Shown here in pieces: positions 59,185 through 64,000 of a stretch of DNA of 64,000 bases. A program made the translations under genes and the position numbers. How positions within the stretch are numbered: position 1 is the stretch's first letter; each line of letters begins with the position of its first letter. The DNA comes from an uncultured Eubacteriales bacterium. Lineage in GTDB: Bacteria; Bacillota; Clostridia; Christensenellales; Aristaeellaceae. The stretch is from positions 1 to 64,000 of the forward strand of contig OMYT01000024.1 in assembly GCA_900315315.1 (NCBI GenBank), written 5' to 3'. The notes beneath the pieces were generated by a model. That model was not told the origin of the DNA. It searched no databases and saw only the letters and a program-made list of their open reading frames with translations.

Positions 59185-60042
59185 ACACCTGCCACGCCAT
59201 TCCTTGCCTTACCGGTCCGCGCCTCGCCAATCCGGGCCACGCCCTTCCTAACCACACCATTCCTCGCCCCGCCTGCCATGCCTTACCTTGCCCCACCGGT
59301 CCACGCCATGCCCAACCCGACCGAACCTCGCCAGCCATTCCACGCCTTACCAAGCCTCGCCCATCCACACCGAACCTGTCCGCTCCTCGCCGTGCCCCAC
59401 CTCGCCTCGCCTGCCTTGCCTCGCCAATCCATGCCACGCCAATCCTCACCCAGCCCGGACATACCGTGCCTTGCCTGCCATACCTTACCGCTCCTGTCCG
59501 CTCCATACCATACCACGCCACGCCTTTCCATTCCCCGCCTGCCAAACCTTGCCTAACCGTACCTATCCCGACCTTGACCCGCCGTACCAAGCCATTCCAC
59601 GCATTGCCATTCCTGCCATTCCACGCCAAGCCTTACCTATCCTGACCGTTCCAAGCCACGCCTCTCCATGCAGGACCTTACCTTGCCTGCCATGCCACAC
59701 CTTACCTATCCTCGCCCATCCACACCGCACCTGTCCGCTCCTCGCCGTGCCCCGCCTCGCCTGCCAAGCCAAGCCATACCGTGCCCAAACGCACCATTCC
59801 TCGCCCGACCGAGCCATGCCCTGCCTGCCATACCTCGCCAGTCCAAGCCAAACCCGTCCGCTCCGCGCCCGACCTCGCCTTGCCATGCCTGCCACACCAA
59901 ACCTATCCAGTCCACACCTGACCTAACCTTGCCAGACCGAACCCTGCCTTGCCCCACCAAGCCTGCCAAGCCGTACCGCGCCTTGCCAATCCGCACCCAA
60001 CCTTTCCGTACCACGCCCCGCCACGCCTGCCTCGACGGAGGA
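59185..60042. repeat. 850-bp pentamer-periodic array (GGNNN on minus)
   Basis: On the minus strand GG recurs nearly every five bases with three varying bases between (for example GGCGT GGCGG GGCGT GGTAC). On plus it reads CCNNN. All minus frames are open for long spans but give Trp/Arg/Gly-rich nonsense without start sites. It separates two co-oriented early genes. Confidence 0.85.
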
Positions 60043-60085
60043 AGGAGAAGAAATCCCCTTCCTCCAGCCTGCCACGATTGTTGAA

Positions 60086-60784
60086 TTAACCTTCAACTTC
60101 AGTCTTGCTTTCAACGGCGAAAGTGCCAAAACTTCCATCTTTTTCCGGTCGCCATTCGCCAACACCCCCACAGAAACCACTCAGATTAATGAGGTTGATA
60201 ATCTGTTCCAGGCTAATCGCGCCGCCCTTGTTATAACGGATGCGAAGATCAGCATACCAGTCATCGAACTGTGCCCTATGTCGGATATCGGCGGCTTTTG
60301 ATATTCCGCCAACACGAACCATATCCTCGCGGATATGTGGTACACTTCCCTTGATTTCAACCAACTGATCTGGTCCTTCACCTTCAATAAAGAAGGAAGC
60401 ACGGATTTGTGTGCCTTTCAGATCAAGTCCATTCCGGCTGGCTGCCATAATCGCTGCTTGTTTAAATGCTGTGGCCGGGAATCCCCATCTGGCTCCGTTC
60501 TTCACGGCTTCTTCAAAATTGGCAATGCACTCTTCGTCAGTTTCTCCGGTCGGTTCCGGCGTCAGCCAGTAAGCGGAATTGATGAAGTCACGGGCCGGGA
60601 TCTTTTTCTCACGCTTGGAGTCCACCTTGGTTTCCTGGGTCTGTGTATCCAGGATCATCTTCTTTGCCTTTTCAGACCACTTGTGGCTGATCAACGGGGC
60701 GGTTCCACGAATCCGTACGTCAACTGTCCGGATGTCAAAAGATTTGATTTCTACAACTTCCTGCGCATTCTTCTTAGTAGCCAT
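60086..60784 (-). CDS. conserved phage recombination-region protein
   Basis: 232 aa, ATG at 60784 with AAAGGA 8 bases upstream. VRIRGTAPLISHKWSEKAKK, MILDTQTQ, PARDFINSAYWLTPEPTGET, HIREDMVRVGGISKAADIRH. A family I recognise as frequent in Clostridia phage early operons but without known function; possibly ssDNA annealing given its place beside SSB, RecE-like and Hjc-like genes. Confidence 0.65.
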   Translation of the reverse strand: MATKKNAQEVVEIKSFDIRTVDVRIRGTAPLISHKWSEKAKKMILDTQTQETKVDSKREKKIPARDFINSAYWLTPEPTGETDEECIANFEEAVKNGARWGFPATAFKQAAIMAASRNGLDLKGTQIRASFFIEGEGPDQLVEIKGSVPHIREDMVRVGGISKAADIRHRAQFDDWYADLRIRYNKGGAISLEQIINLINLSGFCGGVGEWRPEKDGSFGTFAVESKTEVEG

Positions 60785-60818
60785 TTCAATTTCCTTTCTC
60801 CGCATATGCGGCCTTGAT

Positions 60819-60848
60819 TTATTTTCTTTTTTGATTTACAATGAACAT
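60819..60848 (-). CDS. possible 9-aa leader peptide with upstream hairpin
   Basis: MFIVNQKRK at ATG 60848 after AGAGGTGAT. Directly upstream, GAACCG-CTGAC / GTCAG-CGGTTC (60864-60893) is an 11-bp stem. Could couple or regulate the next gene; weak. Confidence 0.3.
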   Translation of the reverse strand: MFIVNQKRK

Positions 60849-60903
60849 ACTGTATCACCTCTGGAACCGTCTGACCTCGCACGTCAGCGGTTCTTTCTTT
60901 TTG

Positions 60904-61179
60904 TCACAAGCAATCACATACACCCCTTTCAATCAGTTCTTTCATTTGGTCATATGTCCATGGCCATTTCACAATTGGGATCTGGCCTTTGACCCAGTTG
61001 ATAAACGCAAGTCTCGGAATCTTATAGGAATGTCCAATCTTTGTAATCATGAATCCGAGATACTTTGGATTCTTTGCCGCTTCATCTCTGACTAATTGAG
61101 GATCGCATCCAATGAATTCCGAAACCTGCTTGACTGTCAGCATATTGCAATCCATTGCTTCAAGCTCTGCCAACGTCAT
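60904..61179 (-). CDS. excisionase-like / MerR-type HTH protein
   Basis: 91 aa, ATG at 61179 (ATGA overlap). LTVKQVSEFIGCDPQLVRDE then IPRLAFINWVKGQI fits helix-turn-helix excisionase or anti-repressor proteins. It is the third gene of the early operon, near int; recombination directionality factor is a guess. Confidence 0.6.
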   Translation of the reverse strand: MTLAELEAMDCNMLTVKQVSEFIGCDPQLVRDEAAKNPKYLGFMITKIGHSYKIPRLAFINWVKGQIPIVKWPWTYDQMKELIERGVCDCL

Positions 61180-61577
61180 TTCCAATCTCCTTCCGGCGAT
61201 TGATATCCGCCGTTCTCGTTAAACATTTTGAAGATTTCAGCTGTAGTACAAATGTTCGGCTTCGGCATCCGCACTTCAACTTTTCCATCCAGTCTATTCC
61301 GAATCCGATCCTTCAAAACAAACCAGTCCGCAACAGCTTCATCGCTCATATCCCCTGTCAAAACCATCATGGTTGCGGAGTCTTTGAAGAAATCCTGACC
61401 AGATTCCAGTTTTTCTCCACTGATTTCAAACAGTGCGTCTGCCAGCTGACCTGCAATCTCATCTGCCCATGACCAGCACTTACCATCAACCAACAGTTTG
61501 TTCATGTTCTCTGCTAACCGGATCGATGCACGCGCTGCTTTAACTACACACAATAATGCGTCTCTCTGAATATCCAT
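61176..61577 (-). CDS. early protein, unknown
   Basis: 133 aa. MDIQRDALLCVVKAARASIR, LADALFEISGEKLESGQDFF, VADWFVLKDRIRNRLDGKVE. Helical; reminiscent of small early phage DUFs. No function. Confidence 0.6.
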   Translation of the reverse strand: MDIQRDALLCVVKAARASIRLAENMNKLLVDGKCWSWADEIAGQLADALFEISGEKLESGQDFFKDSATMMVLTGDMSDEAVADWFVLKDRIRNRLDGKVEVRMPKPNICTTAEIFKMFNENGGYQSPEGDWK

Positions 61578-61594
61578 AACATTTCTCCTTTAGC

Positions 61595-61819
61595 TTATCT
61601 CGTTTCGTTATTGCCTTCTGCAAAAAAAAGATCTCCAACCGTTGTTCCAAAGAAATCCGCCAGGATAACTTTATTCTGATCGCTTGGGGCTCTTTCCCCA
61701 TATTCATAAGAGCAAAGCGTCCGGTAATTAATTTTAGTTTTCTTTGCAACAAATCGTTTTGTCATTCCACGCTCTTCCCGCATGGACTTTAAACGCTCTC
61801 CGATTTTTTCCTTAGTCAT
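61595..61819 (-). CDS. Cro-like XRE regulator
   Basis: 74 aa, first early gene, divergent from the CI-like gene. HTH: ERLKSMREERGMTKRFVAKK, then INYRTLCSYEYGERAPS. AGGAGGTGAG precedes the ATG. Would repress the CI promoter on lytic entry. Confidence 0.75.
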   Translation of the reverse strand: MTKEKIGERLKSMREERGMTKRFVAKKTKINYRTLCSYEYGERAPSDQNKVILADFFGTTVGDLFFAEGNNETR

Positions 61820-61987
61820 TGTTTGTGTCTCACCTCCTGTGCATTATATTATCACTTTTCACGATAAAATCAATATGATTCGAGATTAATTTATTATTAC
61901 AAAAATATGTTGACTTTGTAATACTTTGTGTGATAACATTATTTACGGTTAACACGCATTGTGGTAACATTAGAAAGGAGAATAATA
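61820..61987. promoter_or_regulatory. CI/Cro operator-promoter region
   Basis: Early minus promoter: TATAAT at 61848-61843 with TTGATT upstream (19-base gap). Plus promoter: TTGACT (61910-61915) with ATAACA or TAACAT about 17-18 bases on. Half-sites related to GTGATAAC recur: ATTATCAC (61847-61854), CACGATAA, GTGATAAC (61930), GTTAACAC (61949), GTGGTAAC (61961). Confidence 0.65.
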
Positions 61988-62338
61988 ATGACATTCGGAG
62001 AAAAACTCAGAAATTTAAGGCAGTCCAGGTTTATTTCCCAGCAAAAACTTGCCGATGCTATTGGTCTGAGTCAAGCGGCAATCGCCAGTTATGAGACTGG
62101 TGTCAGAGAGCCTGCTTTCAGCGTCATTGAGAAATTTGCAAAATATTTTAATGTTCCTTTTTCATCTTTAACACCTTCTAACATAGAATCAGATGATGAT
62201 TTTCTGATTCGGCTGAGTGAAAGCCTGCAAACAAATCCGAAGCTAAAGGATTTGTTTAAAATTTCAATGACACTTGATAATGATAAAATCGATACATTAC
62301 TTGTTGTTGCAAAATCTCTGGATATAAAGGCTGAATAA
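61988..62338 (+). CDS. CI-like XRE repressor
   Basis: 116 aa, ATG after AAAGGAG. HTH: KLRNLRQSRFISQQKLADAI, LSQAAIASYETGVREP. Short C-terminus without a LexA-type peptidase, so induction would not be by self-cleavage. Followed five bases later by int. Confidence 0.8.
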   Translation: MTFGEKLRNLRQSRFISQQKLADAIGLSQAAIASYETGVREPAFSVIEKFAKYFNVPFSSLTPSNIESDDDFLIRLSESLQTNPKLKDLFKISMTLDNDKIDTLLVVAKSLDIKAE

Positions 62339-62343
62339 TAATT

Positions 62344-63516
62344 ATGGGTGAAAACAAACGCAAACCAAAGTCCCGTGGCAATGGGCAAGGTACGGCATAT
62401 CGACGACCTGGGCAAACTGAATGGACCGTGGAAGTTGTCGTTGGCTGGAAATACGTGGACGGAGATCCGACAAGGCCAAAGCGTCCTGTTAGAAAAACAA
62501 AGGGCGGTTTTAAAACAAAAAAAGATGCACTTGCCTATGCACCGACTCTGTTGTTGCAAGGAGATAAACGTGTCCGCATGTCCATGGAAGAAGTATGGCT
62601 TGCCTGGAAGACATTCTATTCTTCCAGAATCATACCTTCTACCATGGATGGGTACTACTATGCCTACAAGCATTTTGCTCCACTTCATGGCACATACATG
62701 GATCTTATAACAGCAGATGATTTGCAGAAATGCATGGATGATTGCCAGTCCGGGAAACGCACACATGAAAACATGCGGTGCATTGCAAACCTCTTGTGGA
62801 AATATGCCATTGATAAGAACATTATAGACCGAAATGTTGCAGCAAACCTCTTCACAGGTAAAGGTGTGTCAGTTCAGCGGGAAGCACTTACAGATCAGGA
62901 AGAAGCAGCTATAAAATCTGCTATTGGAAATGAACGTTATGCGGAATATGTTTACTGCCTTTGCTGGCTTGGATACCGCCCTGGCGAAATGCTTCAGCTT
63001 CGAAAGGATCAGCTGTTCTGTGCACCGGTAAAGACAGAAGATGAAACACTAAACATATGGTATTTTGTTAACGGGAAAAAGACAGATGCAGGGCGTGACC
63101 GGATTGTTATTGTGCCGGATGAAATTCTCCAGTTTATTCTGGAACGTTTGTATATTCCCGGAACGGATCTTATCTTTCCACAGTACCAATTTAACAGAAA
63201 AAAAGAACCAACGTTTGTTGGCTTTAAAGAAATGACTGATGCATACTTCCGTGTTGAGATTTTCAAACCGATGATGGCAAGACTCGGAATTGCATCCGGA
63301 AAAGTTCCGTATGCCGGGCGGCATTCCTATGCAGATAAACTAAAATCTGCATCCGGAGCTGAAAAAGATAAAGCCGCATTGATCGGTCATAGCAACTATC
63401 TGTTCACGCAAAACAAGTATCAAAGCACCCACTTAAAAGACCTTTACGACCTCGTAAACAGCTTTTCTACTCCCATCTTACTCCCATCATCAAACGCTGA
63501 AACCGTTGAAAAATAA
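62344..63516 (+). CDS. int: tyrosine integrase
   Basis: 390 aa. N-terminal arm-binding part (SRGNGQGTAYRRPGQTEWTV), SAM-like core (~80-190), catalytic domain: R in CWLGYRPGEMLQLRK, RH in VPYAGRHSYADKL, GH in ALIGHSNY and Tyr in LFTQNKYQSTHL. The usual His of HxxR is Tyr. Its 3' codons contain the left arm repeats of att. Confidence 0.92.
   Translation: MGENKRKPKSRGNGQGTAYRRPGQTEWTVEVVVGWKYVDGDPTRPKRPVRKTKGGFKTKKDALAYAPTLLLQGDKRVRMSMEEVWLAWKTFYSSRIIPSTMDGYYYAYKHFAPLHGTYMDLITADDLQKCMDDCQSGKRTHENMRCIANLLWKYAIDKNIIDRNVAANLFTGKGVSVQREALTDQEEAAIKSAIGNERYAEYVYCLCWLGYRPGEMLQLRKDQLFCAPVKTEDETLNIWYFVNGKKTDAGRDRIVIVPDEILQFILERLYIPGTDLIFPQYQFNRKKEPTFVGFKEMTDAYFRVEIFKPMMARLGIASGKVPYAGRHSYADKLKSASGAEKDKAALIGHSNYLFTQNKYQSTHLKDLYDLVNSFSTPILLPSSNAETVEK
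63468..63488. repeat. left arm-type repeats
   Basis: TACTCCCATC at 63468-63477 and 63479-63488, same orientation, 11 bases apart, inside the end of int. Confidence 0.65.
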
Positions 63517-63526
63517 GGCTTGCACT

Positions 63527-63573
63527 TTTGAATGGGGTTCAAGAGGCCGGAGGTTCGAATCCTCTCACCCAGA
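63527..63573 (+). other. att core: 3' half of tRNA-Pro(GGG)
   Basis: Anticodon stem TTTGA/TCAAG around ATGGGGT (anticodon GGG at 63534-63536), variable AGGCC, T arm GGAGG-TTCGAAT-CCTCT and acceptor strand CACCCAG with discriminator A. No 5' half precedes it (int does). So the phage integrates at, or carries, a tRNA-Pro 3' end. Confidence 0.8.
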
Positions 63574-63576
63574 CTT

Positions 63577-63614
63577 CCCGGAAGCCAATAAAATCAAGGC
63601 TTCCGGGATTTTTT
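63577..63614 (+). terminator. terminator after the tRNA segment
   Basis: CCCGGAAGCC (63577-63586) and GGCTTCCGGG (63598-63607), then ATTTTTT. Would end the tRNA or int transcript. Confidence 0.85.
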
Positions 63615-63666
63615 GTTCCGTGATATATTTATAACGTAACATGATAAATGGCGATAAATTGTGTTC

Positions 63667-63688
63667 TACTCCCATCACTACTCCCATC
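63667..63688. repeat. right arm-type repeats
   Basis: TACTCCCATC at 63667-63676 and 63679-63688, same orientation as the left pair, 12 bases apart. Confidence 0.65.
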
Positions 63689-63695
63689 ATTATTT

Positions 63696-63746
63696 GCAAA
63701 AAGGAAACCGCCGATGATGCGGGCATCTCCGGCGGCGGACGTTTCC
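63696..63746 (-). terminator. terminator of the right-edge gene
   Basis: GGAAAC/GTTTCC and CGCCG/CGGCG (63703-63746) with TTTTT following on the minus strand. Confidence 0.7.
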
Positions 63747-63755
63747 GTCCTGATA

Positions 63756-64000
63756 TCATATGTGTTTGAAAAGTTCTTCTTTCCTTTTTCGGACAACCTT
63801 CTTGATCTGGTCAATGCTTAATCCGTACTTCGGAGCGTTCAGTTCCCGTGACATCTGGTCAAGCCGTCTTTGCATCCTCTCATAAGTGATACCATCGAAC
63901 AGATACATCCGCAGGATGTGCCTGTCTCTTTCAGCATTCCGTCCGAGGATCCATTGGTCAATCGCATGGTCGTACTGATCCCGGTTCAGACGTTTGTTAT
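63756..64000 (-). CDS. sigma-like/HTH phage regulator (partial)
   Basis: At least 80 codons entering from the right edge. RDRHILRMYLFDGITYERMQ then YGLSIDQIKKVVRKRKEELF resembles sigma region 4-like phage regulators of Clostridia. Its start is outside the window. If the genome is circular here it would be the last gene downstream of lysis; otherwise it belongs to a neighbouring element. Confidence 0.65.
   Translation of the reverse strand, partial: NKRLNRDQYDHAIDQWILGRNAERDRHILRMYLFDGITYERMQRRLDQMSRELNAPKYGLSIDQIKKVVRKRKEELFKHI

Noticed and set aside
59156-60014. Trp/Arg/Gly-rich proteins and an N-terminal extension of the 58676 gene
   Set aside because: All frames are open through the GGNNN array. 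AAAGGAGG before ATG 59155 marks the real start.
59185-60042. Diversity-generating retroelement template/variable repeats
   Set aside because: No reverse transcriptase and no adenine-biased variable repeat pair.
63527-63573. Complete tRNA gene
   Set aside because: Only positions 27-73 are present; int sequence precedes them.

Overview
The window is almost entirely one temperate siphovirus genome or prophage of a Bacillota host, most likely a gut or rumen Clostridia. The evidence for the host is AGGAGG ribosome sites, consensus sigma-A promoters, intrinsic terminators and the protein families present. It carries the complete set: packaging, head, tail, lysis, replication, recombination, immunity and integration. 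No long bacterial housekeeping gene is visible.

Layout. (1) 1-34.2 kb, minus strand, the late block in transcription order: a lone XRE regulator, a PAPS-reductase-like gene, a small secreted protein, a Lar-like gene, an intein-split large terminase, portal, minor head protein, scaffold, decoration-like protein, two glycosyltransferases, major capsid protein, connectors with a third glycosyltransferase, tail tube, tail chaperones with a -1 frameshift site, tape measure, tail endopeptidase region, fibres, small structural genes and a partial endolysin. A second XRE regulator (fused to a degenerate ImmA-like domain) with three matched operators sits near 2 kb beside one divergent small gene. (2) 34.2-35.3 kb, a GC-rich repeat array and a long structured leader. 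(3) 35.3-40.4 kb, plus strand: GP88, an FtsK-like ATPase and eight or so small orphan proteins. Nine spacers here carry the same two-stem RNA fold with compensatory sequence changes. (4) 40.9-61.8 kb, minus strand, the early block: cro-like regulator, excisionase-like protein, recombination (RecE-like nuclease, SSB, Hjc/RecU-like resolvase), helicase, primase zinc finger, DUF927 helicase-primase, an 11-copy repeat cluster that looks like an origin, many Cys-rich small genes, and the small terminase at the very end. (5) 62.0-63.6 kb, plus strand: CI-like repressor, tyrosine integrase, and an att core containing the 3' half of tRNA-Pro(GGG), flanked on both sides by paired TACTCCCATC repeats.

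How it works together. CI and Cro-like proteins at 61.6-62.3 kb set lysogeny or early expression. The early operon replicates DNA from the 42 kb repeats and makes TerS last. The late block follows from promoters near 34.2 and 28.9 kb. Several intrinsic terminators stand directly before ribosome sites of late genes, which suggests antitermination or local promoters.

The features least explained by known phage biology are the nine covarying RNA elements of the plus module, two low-complexity arrays with 10- and 5-base periods (34.4-34.8 and 59.2-60.0 kb), a promoter-driven structured RNA between terminase and portal, and a mutually exclusive hairpin leader before GP88. All product names come from reading translated motifs by eye, not from database searches.
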